This document shows, piece by piece, positions 52,754-61,457 of a stretch of DNA of 64,000 bases (the stretch's first letter is position 1; every line of letters begins with the position of its first letter). This DNA comes from JABDQZ01 sp963801985 (GTDB lineage: Bacteria; Pseudomonadota; Gammaproteobacteria; Chromatiales; Chromatiaceae): NCBI GenBank assembly GCA_963801985.1, contig CAWDGV010000005.1, forward strand, positions 60,731-124,730. Direction: 5' to 3'. Both the position numbers and the translations under genes were made by a program. Below the pieces are notes generated by a model. It saw nothing but the letters and a program-made list of their open reading frames with translations, searched no databases and was not told the origin of the DNA.

Positions 52754-54746
52754 CGAGAGCCTCGAACGGGCAAAAGTAAAACAGCGTATCACCTACCTGG
52801 TGGTGTCTATCGCTATTATTATTACTGGACTTTTTTTGCTCGGTGTTTTTCTTGTCGCTAATGGAACCAAAATAATTGTCAGCCCGGAAGAGGCCAGTGA
52901 AATTGCCCGACTGCAAGTCTCAAGTGGTCTTGGCTTCAGTGTCGGTGACACGGTTTATTCACTCAGTCGAAACACGAGTGTTCATGTCAATGCTTCAGGG
53001 TTTAAGCCCGCTACTGAGATTATCCCGGCGACAAGCATGGGAAAAATCCATCGCATAAAGCTGTATGAGCTTCCCGGAAAGTTGCGCATTACCACGTCAT
53101 CAACCTATGAGCATACCCGCTGGATTAATGAGGGCAAAATTATTGCGATTTCCAGGCAACTCGATCATGAGTTTCAGGCAGGGAATTATTCACTCACCAT
53201 TGATGATCCATATTACGAATTAAAACAACTGCCTGTTACCGTTAACCGGGCCGAAGAGACCAGTTTGAAAACTGAATTGGAGCCGATCAAGGGGGATATC
53301 AATATTCTTACCGAACCTCCCGGAGCTGAAGTCTTTATTAATGGAGAGATGGCAGGGATAAGTCCTGTATCAATTGTTAAAAGCGGGGGGAAGTATTCAG
53401 TCAAGGTATCCATGAACAACTACCAGGATATTCTGGACGAGGTTGAAATCAGGAGAGGCTCTGCAGCGGTTCAACGAAACTATATTCTACAATTGGAAAA
53501 AGCCCGTTTAACCGTTCAAACAGAACCCGCAAACGGAAAGCTTTTGCTTGATGGCATTATGATTGATGCCCAGACGCCAGTCGAGGTAGAGGCAACAGTT
53601 TCTCACCAGCTGACATATGTGAAGCATGGTTACTTCAGTCATAAGCAAAAGCTGACTCTTGAACCGGGCGAAGAAAAAAGCGTTGCGATTAAACTAAAAG
53701 CTGAGCTGGGTAGCGTAGAATTCAAATCATCCCCACAAGCCGAAGTATGGGTGGCCGGCAAGAAAAAAGGCCTCACACCGTTAAGCCTCAAGTTGCTCGC
53801 CATACCACACAGGGTCACGTTCAGGAAAGAAGGCTACAGGGGGATTAGCAAAACGTTCAAACCTTCATCCAGTGCTGTTCAGAAAATCGCCGTAAGCCTG
53901 ATGCCCGAGAAACAGGCCCGTCTGAATGAAGCGAAGCCGGAGTATAGTCATTCAGCAGGGGGCAAGCTTAAACTCTTTTTACCAAGTGACCTGGTGACAT
54001 TAGGTGCTGCACGTCATGAAAAGGGTCAACGGGCCAATGAGTTTTTGCGAACTGTTTCGCTGACGAGGGCTTTTTATGCTGGGCTGAATGAAGTGACCAA
54101 TGCTGAATTTGGTCGATACGATGCGAAAAAGGTAACTGGTGCGGCAAACGAACCGGTTACCTCGGTATCATGGTCAGAAGCGGCCTTATTCTGCAATTGG
54201 CTGAGTAGGAAAGAAAAACTCAAACCGTTTTATGTTGTTTCAGGAAAGCGTATTACGGGATTTAATCAGCATGCCGATGGTTATCGTTTGCTCAGTGAGG
54301 CTGAATGGGAATGGCTAGCGCGTAAGGCCGGTAAACCCGCGCAAACGGCTTTTGTCTGGGGTGATGAATCCGTAATACCGGCTAATGTGGCAAACATTGC
54401 GGATGAATCAGCCAATGGCCAGGTCAAGTTTTATGTGCCAAATTATACGGATAATTTTGCACAGGTTGCTCCTGTGGGCAGCTTTCAGCGCGAAGCATCG
54501 GGGTTGTATGACATGGCCGGAAATGTCAGCGAATGGGTGCATGATTATTACTCAATCGTAGCACCTGATAAAAATGCCGTTCAGGATGACCCTTTAGGTG
54601 ATCAGTCCGGTCAGTCTCACGTCGTGAAGGGGGCAAACTGGCGTTCAGGAACGGTTACCGAACTTCGTCCTGCATTCCGGGAAGGCCTTGTTAATGGTCG
54701 TGATGATCTAGGTTTCAGAATTGGGCGTTATTTATACGGTGAGTAA
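52740..54746 (+). CDS. PEGA-repeat protein fused to SUMF1/FGE-like domain
   Basis: A 668-residue protein. It has one membrane helix (18-42), an N-terminal beta region, and three or more PEGA repeats (GDINILTEPPGAEVFINGEM, ARLTVQTEPANGKLLLDGIM, GSVEFKSSPQAEVWVAGKKK). From about residue 415 comes a formylglycine-generating-enzyme-like fold: GLNEVTNAEF, PVTSVSWSEAALFCNWLS, YRLLSEAEWEWLARK, GLYDMAGNVSEWVHDYY and LGFRIGRY. The paired active-site Cys of true FGE is absent (the region reads VVKGANWRSGTV). A structural or ligand-binding role is more likely than catalysis. Confidence 0.85.
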   Translation: MSPFNESLERAKVKQRITYLVVSIAIIITGLFLLGVFLVANGTKIIVSPEEASEIARLQVSSGLGFSVGDTVYSLSRNTSVHVNASGFKPATEIIPATSMGKIHRIKLYELPGKLRITTSSTYEHTRWINEGKIIAISRQLDHEFQAGNYSLTIDDPYYELKQLPVTVNRAEETSLKTELEPIKGDINILTEPPGAEVFINGEMAGISPVSIVKSGGKYSVKVSMNNYQDILDEVEIRRGSAAVQRNYILQLEKARLTVQTEPANGKLLLDGIMIDAQTPVEVEATVSHQLTYVKHGYFSHKQKLTLEPGEEKSVAIKLKAELGSVEFKSSPQAEVWVAGKKKGLTPLSLKLLAIPHRVTFRKEGYRGISKTFKPSSSAVQKIAVSLMPEKQARLNEAKPEYSHSAGGKLKLFLPSDLVTLGAARHEKGQRANEFLRTVSLTRAFYAGLNEVTNAEFGRYDAKKVTGAANEPVTSVSWSEAALFCNWLSRKEKLKPFYVVSGKRITGFNQHADGYRLLSEAEWEWLARKAGKPAQTAFVWGDESVIPANVANIADESANGQVKFYVPNYTDNFAQVAPVGSFQREASGLYDMAGNVSEWVHDYYSIVAPDKNAVQDDPLGDQSGQSHVVKGANWRSGTVTELRPAFREGLVNGRDDLGFRIGRYLYGE

Positions 54747-54747
54747 T

Positions 54748-54894
54748 ATGAATAAACTATTCAGCAAGATAAAACGAAAACCCTGGTTGTGGATTGTAAT
54801 GCTGGTTGCAATCATTTTTATTACAGCTGCAGTACAGGCTGCCTTGCCTGTAATCAGCCTCAATTCTCCAGTTTCATTTCCAGTGGATATTTAA
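54748..54894 (+). CDS. 48-residue membrane protein of the VWA-TolQ-like operon
   Basis: A basic start (MNKLFSKIKRKPW) leads into one hydrophobic helix (LWIVMLVAIIFITAAVQAAL) and a short periplasmic tail (PVISLNSPVSFPVDI). It lies one base after the previous stop and one base before the next ATG, which strongly supports translation. Probably a small accessory subunit or assembly factor of the channel. Unknown family. Confidence 0.72.
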   Translation: MNKLFSKIKRKPWLWIVMLVAIIFITAAVQAALPVISLNSPVSFPVDI

Positions 54895-54895
54895 A

Positions 54896-55651
54896 ATGCA
54901 GGATACGATTAAATCTTTTATCGCGCTGGTCGTATCGATCATCGTGGTCCATCTCATGTATATCGGTTATATCCGTCCCGAAGCCGATTTGTTGATGCAG
55001 GCAGCCAAGCTGGCAGGTCAAACAGCGCCCCGCGACATAGTGGTGATTTTAAAAGACTACGAGCAGGAGATCTGTTTCATTCTCATGCTATGGGGTACCT
55101 ATTTGATAATAAGCAAATCGCGCACAATTTTAAAAAACAATTACCTTTTCCAGGTTGACCTGATTGATGCATCGGCGGACAAAAAAATCAGTCCCGAAGC
55201 AATAATCAACAAGTTCGACACTGAATTATCGGCTGCTCACAATTCTGCGCCATTGATTCAGACTCTCAGGGCGGCTTTATGGCGCTACGCGGGCACGAGA
55301 AATGTTCAAAATCTGTCTGACGCGATTGAAAGCAGTGTCGAAGCGCTGGGCATACGCCAGGAAGCGGAAAATTCCATGATTCGTTACCTGATATGGGCTA
55401 TTCCATCAATTGGTTTCATTGGTACCGTACGCGGTATTGGACAGGCATTGTCACAAGCTGACAAGGCGCTGGCCGGTGATATTGCCGGTATGACTGATAG
55501 CCTGGGTGTGGCGTTCAATTCTACGTTGGTCGCTTTGCTTATCAGTATTTTCCTGATGTTTCTGTTTCACCAGTTACAGCGACTGCAAGATGGCCTGATC
55601 GTGGATACCCAGGCTTATTGTGACAAGTACTTGCTGGCTCGTATCAAGTAA
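54896..55651 (+). CDS. MotA/TolQ/ExbB-type proton channel protein
   Basis: A 251-residue protein with four predicted membrane helices (about 7-26, 57-76, 164-185, 206-229). The third and fourth match the TolQ/ExbB channel signature: IPSIGFIGTVRGIGQAL and GMTDSLGVAFNSTLVALLIS. The cytoplasmic loop (about 80-160) is normal for the family. In known systems five such subunits surround two TolR/ExbD/MotB helices, and proton flow drives rotation or force. Here the probable partners are the next two genes. Confidence 0.88.
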   Translation: MQDTIKSFIALVVSIIVVHLMYIGYIRPEADLLMQAAKLAGQTAPRDIVVILKDYEQEICFILMLWGTYLIISKSRTILKNNYLFQVDLIDASADKKISPEAIINKFDTELSAAHNSAPLIQTLRAALWRYAGTRNVQNLSDAIESSVEALGIRQEAENSMIRYLIWAIPSIGFIGTVRGIGQALSQADKALAGDIAGMTDSLGVAFNSTLVALLISIFLMFLFHQLQRLQDGLIVDTQAYCDKYLLARIK

Positions 55652-55662
55652 CAGGTCATCCC

Positions 55663-56724
55663 TTGAGACGCCATCGTAAATCAGAGGGTTTCAACCTTGC
55701 TTTTCTGGACATCATGTCCTGCGGGCTGGGTGCCGTGGTGCTTGTCCTGATGCTGGTGAAGCACAATGTCGGGTATTCAGCACTGGAAACGGATTTGCTT
55801 AGTGAAGACCTGGTCAGTCTGCAGCAACAGCAACAGGAACTGCAGGAAACCCTGACTGCTCTTAAAGATGTCTCGAAGTCCGAAGCAGAAAAGATCGCTC
55901 AACTAAAGGCAAAAATATCAAAACTGGAACAGGAGCTTCGCGGTAAAAATTCAAGCCTGGTAAATAAAAAACAACAGCTCGCCGCGTTAAAAAATGATAT
56001 TAAAAATGCCCCGAGAGCTAAAAAAGAGGATGTCATAGAAGATGACCGTGGCGGTGAAGAAAACTACCTGATGGGTTTAAAAGTTGAGGGATCGCGCATT
56101 GCCATTTTGCTGGATACCAGTGCTTCCATGACGGATGAAAAGCTCATTGACGTCATCAGGAGAAAAAATGCTAGCGAAGCAGATAAAAAAAGAGGGCCAA
56201 AGTGGCTGCGAACAAAAAAAGTTGTCAAATGGCTGTTGGCTCGGGTACCCAAAGGCAGCAAGGCCGCGGTTATCTCCTACAATGATGTTGCCGTCACATT
56301 GGGTCAATCTGACTGGTTTGACCCGGCAAGCTCATCGGAACTTGCCGGTATCTACCAGGATGTTGATAACCTGGTACCAGAGGGGCCAACCAATCTGCAA
56401 AGAGGTCTGAAAGCAGTTGCCGGTCTAAAACCGACAGATATTTACGTGATTACGGACGGACTGCCAACCTCGGGTGATTCCAGGTATGCCAGCCTCAATC
56501 CATTTGCGAGTTGCAGCTCGCTGCTCGGTAAATCAAATACTATCTCGGGAGAATGTCGCGTTAAGCTTTTTCGGCAAACATTAATCGATAGTGCGCCATC
56601 AGCGGCAAAAGTTAACGTGGTTTTGTTGCCGATCGAAGGTGACCCGGATGCCTCCAATGAATATTGGATATGGACTGCGAAATCCGGAGGGCTACTCATC
56701 AGTCCGGCGGTAAACTGGCCATGA
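55663..56724 (+). CDS. VWA protein 1 with TolR-like membrane helix and coiled coil
   Basis: A 353-residue protein starting at TTG with CAGGT upstream. FNLAFLDIMSCGLGAVVLVL (residues 10-29) resembles the single helix of TolR/ExbD, with Asp16 where those proteins carry their proton-binding Asp. A coiled coil (48-115) follows, then a VWA domain with a complete metal-binding MIDAS: DTSAS (151-155), Thr243 in GPTNLQRGL and Asp265 in VITDGLPTSGD. Orientation would place the VWA domain in the periplasm. It overlaps the next gene (ATGA). Confidence 0.85.
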   Translation: MRRHRKSEGFNLAFLDIMSCGLGAVVLVLMLVKHNVGYSALETDLLSEDLVSLQQQQQELQETLTALKDVSKSEAEKIAQLKAKISKLEQELRGKNSSLVNKKQQLAALKNDIKNAPRAKKEDVIEDDRGGEENYLMGLKVEGSRIAILLDTSASMTDEKLIDVIRRKNASEADKKRGPKWLRTKKVVKWLLARVPKGSKAAVISYNDVAVTLGQSDWFDPASSSELAGIYQDVDNLVPEGPTNLQRGLKAVAGLKPTDIYVITDGLPTSGDSRYASLNPFASCSSLLGKSNTISGECRVKLFRQTLIDSAPSAAKVNVVLLPIEGDPDASNEYWIWTAKSGGLLISPAVNWP

Positions 56725-57668
56725 AGCTGAAAAGGAAAGACTTTCAAATTTTTAACCTGTCGTTTCTGGATATTATCTCCTGTGGATTCGGTGCTGTTGT
56801 TTTACTTGTTTTAATTTCAAATACTGCACCGGATATATCCCAGTCCAGTCTGGATGAAACCCAGGCATTGCTGGGAAAGGTGATTGCCCTGGAGACAGCA
56901 ATCGACAGCTTATCAGAGGAAATTGACAGGCAGACAAAACAAAACGACGAGCAACTATCAGACAGTGGCAGCCTCGGCAATGCCGCACTGAGCTTGTCCC
57001 GGCGATTAGGCCAAAAAGATACGGAAACCAGAAAACTGGATGATGACCTGGAAGGCTTGTCGCTGGTAAAAGATTCCCTGAAACGTTTTTCGATTACTCC
57101 CTCGTCAACTGATGCTACAAGAGATATCGAGGTGGGCGGCATCCCGGTAGACAGTGATTACGTGATCTTTGTTGTGGATACTTCTGGCAGCATGCAGCAA
57201 ATCTGGAACCGCGTTTCGACTAAAATACTCAACGTGTTAAGCATTCACCCAAAGGTTAAAGGCTTTCAAATTCTCAATGACCAGGGGAAGTCACTCATTT
57301 CCGCGTACGCTGGCCGCTGGATTCCGGATACGCCACAAAGACGAAAAAGTGTTATGGCAGTATTTGGTGGCTGGAATGAAGTCTCGAACAGTAGTCCTGT
57401 TGAAGGTATTGAAATTGCGCTGAAACAATACGTAAAACCAGGGCAGGGGGTATCGATTTACGTGTTTGGTGATGATTATACGGGTTCTTCTTATGATCCG
57501 GTTATTGATAAAATCACCAAGCTGAATAAAGGCGGTAAAGCAAGCCGCCGTTTAGCGAAGATTCATGGTGTTGGTTTTATTTCACCTCATACCACGAATA
57601 GATTTGCTATCTTAATGCGTGAATTAACCAGGCGAAACGGTGGAACCTTTCTTGCGCTACCGCTTTAA
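56721..57668 (+). CDS. VWA protein 2 with TolR-like membrane helix and coiled coil
   Basis: A 315-residue paralogue of the preceding protein. ATG at 56721 overlaps its stop. The helix is FNLSFLDIISCGFGAVVLLV (residues 11-30, Asp17), a shorter coiled coil follows (about 45-120), and the VWA domain carries DTSGS (153-157), Ser in place of the MIDAS Thr (SSPVEGIEIAL) and Asp in VFGDDYTG. Shared helix sequence shows duplication; the VWA parts have diverged. The two may form a heterodimer in the channel. Confidence 0.85.
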   Translation: MKLKRKDFQIFNLSFLDIISCGFGAVVLLVLISNTAPDISQSSLDETQALLGKVIALETAIDSLSEEIDRQTKQNDEQLSDSGSLGNAALSLSRRLGQKDTETRKLDDDLEGLSLVKDSLKRFSITPSSTDATRDIEVGGIPVDSDYVIFVVDTSGSMQQIWNRVSTKILNVLSIHPKVKGFQILNDQGKSLISAYAGRWIPDTPQRRKSVMAVFGGWNEVSNSSPVEGIEIALKQYVKPGQGVSIYVFGDDYTGSSYDPVIDKITKLNKGGKASRRLAKIHGVGFISPHTTNRFAILMRELTRRNGGTFLALPL

Positions 57669-57739
57669 GATGAGTATAGGAAGTCCCGCGTAGTATCCCG
57701 GGTACCCAGTATCGATAGTAATTATGGACCTTTATCAAA

Positions 57740-58114
57740 ATGAAAAAAACTTGCCCATTCTGCCATATCCCCAGGGAGAAATACGTCGAAGAGACTGACC
57801 TGGTATATGCCAAGCGTGATATCCACCCGGTCAATGAAGGGCACACCCTCATTATTCCCAAGCGACATATTGCTACTTTTTTTGAAGCAACTGCAGAAGA
57901 GCGACTGGATCTGATGAATACGGTCGAAAAAGCCAGGCAAGCCTTGCTGGAAGAGTTCAGGCCTGATGGTTTCAATATAGGTATTAACGAAGGATTGGCA
58001 GGTGGCCAGTCTGTCATGCATCTTCATATTCATCTGATACCAAGATACACAGGTGACATTGATAATCCTCAGGGTGGTGTCAGGGGATGTATACCTGATA
58101 AGCAGAAATACTAA
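57740..58114 (+). CDS. HIT family hydrolase
   Basis: A 124-residue protein. It has CPFCHIPREKY (a Cys pair with His), VNEGHTLIIPKRH, and the histidine triad HLHIHLIPRY. This family hydrolyses nucleoside phosphoramidates or dinucleoside polyphosphates. Seventy-two bases separate it from the operon upstream, and it is probably independent. Confidence 0.92.
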   Translation: MKKTCPFCHIPREKYVEETDLVYAKRDIHPVNEGHTLIIPKRHIATFFEATAEERLDLMNTVEKARQALLEEFRPDGFNIGINEGLAGGQSVMHLHIHLIPRYTGDIDNPQGGVRGCIPDKQKY

Positions 58115-58265
58115 AGATATTAAAAGATATTATCTGTGAGTTTACAGAAGGTAATAAGCTCTCTCTTGGCCTCCATCTTTTTGGTCGGGGGGTACCAGTA
58201 GTTCCTGATGATAAGAAGAGTTATTGCCAAATATTATTTTGATGCCGGATTCCGGCAAGAAAGGG

Positions 58266-61200
58266 TCACTCAGTGGAACTGGACTGGGTAAAGCAAATTG
58301 AAGCGACGTTGTTAGAAGTGAATTCTTTTTTTAAAGAGATACGCTGCAGAAAATGGCTAGGCGTTTCGCCTATTTCCAGTGATATTATTTTATGGGAAAT
58401 TCTAGTTTTATAAACTTCAAATTTTCTTTCAGTCTGAATTTCAGAAGTGATTCTTTCAACAAGGTGGTTAACTTGTTCTTTTGATGTATTCGGACATGCG
58501 ATACATAAAGTATGAGTATCCAGCCTTCCAAAAGTGTCCGGACTGCGCATTTTGGATTGGACAATTCTGCCAAGTGTTCGATTCTGATTAAGCTGTGTAT
58601 GCGCTTGCAGTTCAATGTCATTTTCGATGTGCATGCAGAACACTGTCAATTCTTCATCGTAGCGATTAGCGCGTAATGCCATCGATTCGAGTATGTCACG
58701 GAAAACTAAAGCACCTAATGCGCCAGAAGACTCATCATGAAATTTACCCATTATATTTTCAGCATTTCGCAGCATTGTAGTGGTTACAATGGATAAATTT
58801 TTGTATAAATGCATAGCCAAACGAGGATAGGTTCTGCTGATATGATGTAAATCTTCCCATTTAAGTACCATCATCCGACAGGGTTTAACTGCAACCATGT
58901 CTGCAAAGCACTGCTGTCCCGCATCAGGCAGTAATACACCAAAAACACCCCCCGGTTTTGTCACGCTGACTTTGTTGGTTGAGCCATCATTTCGTGTGCG
59001 CCAGGCTTCCACTTCACCTTCAAGCAGGACAAAGAGATGGTTGACCTTTTGCTCCTGTAGCACGATTGCTTCATCTTGAATGAAATTCCTGATTTCACTC
59101 ATAGCAATGATTTTTTTTGACTGCCACTGATACATCCCATGAAAAAGAGAGCATTTGTCTAACACATTACGTTTTACTCCCATAGAAAGGAGGTCCCATA
59201 CAGTAATTAATCGTGTATGTTGAAGCATCATGGCTGTTAACACGAAGGTACTGATAAGTGCCATTAACATTACCAATGCACTGAGTTGCCCAAAACGGGA
59301 AACGGGCGGAAAATCTGAAATAGATAGTGTTAAAAAGCCTGCTGAAAGTGCCAGTGCGGTTGAAATGATTGGTACTGCCTCTTCTTTGAAAGTCTCAAAA
59401 AGGGGATTGAAGTCATCAATTACCTGACGCGACAGTCTTTGATAACGCACCATAAAATGCATGGTGTAGTCGACACACACGCCTAGAGAGATTGCAGCAA
59501 CCATTGATGTTCCAGTGTTGACAGGTATTTCAAAAAAACCCATAACCCCAAATAACACAATAATTGGAAACAGATTGGAAATAACGGCTATAAGACCAGC
59601 CTTTAGATTCATAAAAAGGAATGAAACAATAATGAAAATAGCGGTAAGTATCAGTAGCAGCGAATAAAATTGACCTTCGGCCATGTAGTCAGATGCGCGA
59701 CTGTTGAGGTAATTCTCACCTGTTACATTGATTTTCAGTGAGGGGTCAATCCAGGTGTCTGCGTAACTATTGATTACATCAGCTGCTTGCCCCAGCTTTT
59801 CTGATGATGAGATGTTATGACGTACCAGGATACGTGCCTGACTAAAATCAGGTGATACAAACGTCCTGGCAGATGACTGGTCAATAAGTGACATATATTC
59901 CCGAACCACCTCATTCCTGTCCGGTAAATAGATTAAATCAAACCCTTCAGAATCCAGCCCTGTATGAATAATACCAATAAAATCAGCAAACGAGTACGAG
60001 CTGTCAAAATGACCGGTGTCTTTAAGGAATTCTTGCAAATCCCATAGTTCCTGCAAATAAGGTACTTGCAGAAATGTACCTTCTGTACCAGTCAATATAA
60101 TTGAAAAAGTTTGGATTCCAGAAAGATTTTCATGAAGCATTTGGGCATGTATGGTGAGTTCAGAATCTTCATCAAAATAATCCATCACATTGTTATTTAC
60201 ATGCACTTGTGTGGCAAAGTAAATAGATACAAGACTTATCGATATTACTGAAGCGAGCAATATTGTTCGATAGCGAGTAGAAACTTTGAATATTACAGCG
60301 GCAATTGATCTGAAAACTGGTTGCGACTGATCTTTTATTTTACGGCTAGTGCGTAAACTGAAAAACCGCAGAGTAATTGGGACTACCAAAACAGTAACAA
60401 TGAAATTCAACATGAGACCAGTTGAAGCAATCAAACCAAACTGCTTTAGCAGATCGAGATTACCTAAAGCAATAGATATAAAACCCAAATAGGTAGTAAT
60501 AAAGGTTAATAGCACTGCTAACCACATATTTTTTGCTACCAGGTCAAAAGCCTCTGCCCTGGTCTGTGCCTGTATGGCAGCGCTGCGATATTCAGTTAAT
60601 AAGTGGATGTCTTCAGTTGAACCAATAATAATTAACAATGCAGGGATAATGGATGTCATTATGTTGACAGGAATCTCCAAAGCAGCCATTAAGCCGAATG
60701 TCCATAAAATGCTTAATCCAGCGGTAAGTAATGGAATAAAAGCCGCATTTAATTGCCTCAGTGTTATTGCAAGAGTGGCAACCAATAAAATCACTGCGAG
60801 GGGAATAATATTTTTCTGGTCTGCTTTGATTCTTTCAGTTAGTCCAACACGCACATAGGGGTCGCCTATGTAAAATACCTTGTCAAACTTACTTTTCAGC
60901 GGCTCAATAATATTATTTATTTCCGCATTTACCTTTGCATCAAAACCACGCTGATAGTTCGAAGTATCCAGAAAGACATTAATGGCCATTGTATTGCCAT
61001 CTTTGGATAACAGATTATTAACAACAAGTGGATTATGAATCGCTGCTGCTTTGATGGTCTCGATTTGGGCTGGATTGTCTGGAATATTTTTCAGGTATGG
61101 ATCTGTATAGCTAAACCCATCCTTTGTTCGTATATAACGCGCTGAAAACAGGCTGGTTGTATGGTCGACGAGAGGCGAGGAATCAAGTTGCTGAACGATT

Positions 61201-61457
61201 TTCTGAATTGTTAACAGCTTGTCTCGATCAAAAAGGTTTTTGTCTTCAAGATATACAATGCTGACATTTTCTGAGCCGAATGTATCCAGTGTTCTCTCAT
61301 AGAATTGGCGTAAGGGGTCGTCTTTAACCATCATTCCTTCAGCCGTAATTTCAAGACGAAGGTTGGGAATACTGGTTAAAGCCATGACAGAAATAGCAAC
61401 CAGTATCCAGAAAACCTGCCAGGGATACAGGTAGCCAAGTTTCAGGAGCTTATTCAC
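58266..61457 (-). CDS. RND/MMPL-type exporter fused to a CNB-like and a divergent GGDEF-like domain
   Basis: A 1063-residue protein starting at GTG. Two RND halves (helices near 12-32, 220-400 and 410-430; then 600-760) carry large periplasmic loops; motifs IPALLIIIGSTEDIHLLTEY and AISLGVCVDYTMHFMVRY. Residues about 775-895 form a cyclic-nucleotide-binding-like beta-roll (LLEGEVEAWRTRND, PGGVFGVLLPDAG) without the canonical phosphate-binding Arg. The tail (905-1063: DILESMALRANRYDEELTVF, FGRLDTHTLCIACPNTSKE) resembles a GGDEF fold without the active motif. Regulated lipid or hydrophobe export is inferred. Confidence 0.85.
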   Translation of the reverse strand: MNKLLKLGYLYPWQVFWILVAISVMALTSIPNLRLEITAEGMMVKDDPLRQFYERTLDTFGSENVSIVYLEDKNLFDRDKLLTIQKIVQQLDSSPLVDHTTSLFSARYIRTKDGFSYTDPYLKNIPDNPAQIETIKAAAIHNPLVVNNLLSKDGNTMAINVFLDTSNYQRGFDAKVNAEINNIIEPLKSKFDKVFYIGDPYVRVGLTERIKADQKNIIPLAVILLVATLAITLRQLNAAFIPLLTAGLSILWTFGLMAALEIPVNIMTSIIPALLIIIGSTEDIHLLTEYRSAAIQAQTRAEAFDLVAKNMWLAVLLTFITTYLGFISIALGNLDLLKQFGLIASTGLMLNFIVTVLVVPITLRFFSLRTSRKIKDQSQPVFRSIAAVIFKVSTRYRTILLASVISISLVSIYFATQVHVNNNVMDYFDEDSELTIHAQMLHENLSGIQTFSIILTGTEGTFLQVPYLQELWDLQEFLKDTGHFDSSYSFADFIGIIHTGLDSEGFDLIYLPDRNEVVREYMSLIDQSSARTFVSPDFSQARILVRHNISSSEKLGQAADVINSYADTWIDPSLKINVTGENYLNSRASDYMAEGQFYSLLLILTAIFIIVSFLFMNLKAGLIAVISNLFPIIVLFGVMGFFEIPVNTGTSMVAAISLGVCVDYTMHFMVRYQRLSRQVIDDFNPLFETFKEEAVPIISTALALSAGFLTLSISDFPPVSRFGQLSALVMLMALISTFVLTAMMLQHTRLITVWDLLSMGVKRNVLDKCSLFHGMYQWQSKKIIAMSEIRNFIQDEAIVLQEQKVNHLFVLLEGEVEAWRTRNDGSTNKVSVTKPGGVFGVLLPDAGQQCFADMVAVKPCRMMVLKWEDLHHISRTYPRLAMHLYKNLSIVTTTMLRNAENIMGKFHDESSGALGALVFRDILESMALRANRYDEELTVFCMHIENDIELQAHTQLNQNRTLGRIVQSKMRSPDTFGRLDTHTLCIACPNTSKEQVNHLVERITSEIQTERKFEVYKTRISHKIISLEIGETPSHFLQRISLKKEFTSNNVASICFTQSSSTE

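Noticed and set aside
49405..57668. Classical Tol-Pal or Zorya system
   Set aside because: No TolA, TolB, Pal, OmpA-like domain, or ZorC/D/E-type helicase or nuclease is present, and the TolR slot holds VWA domains.
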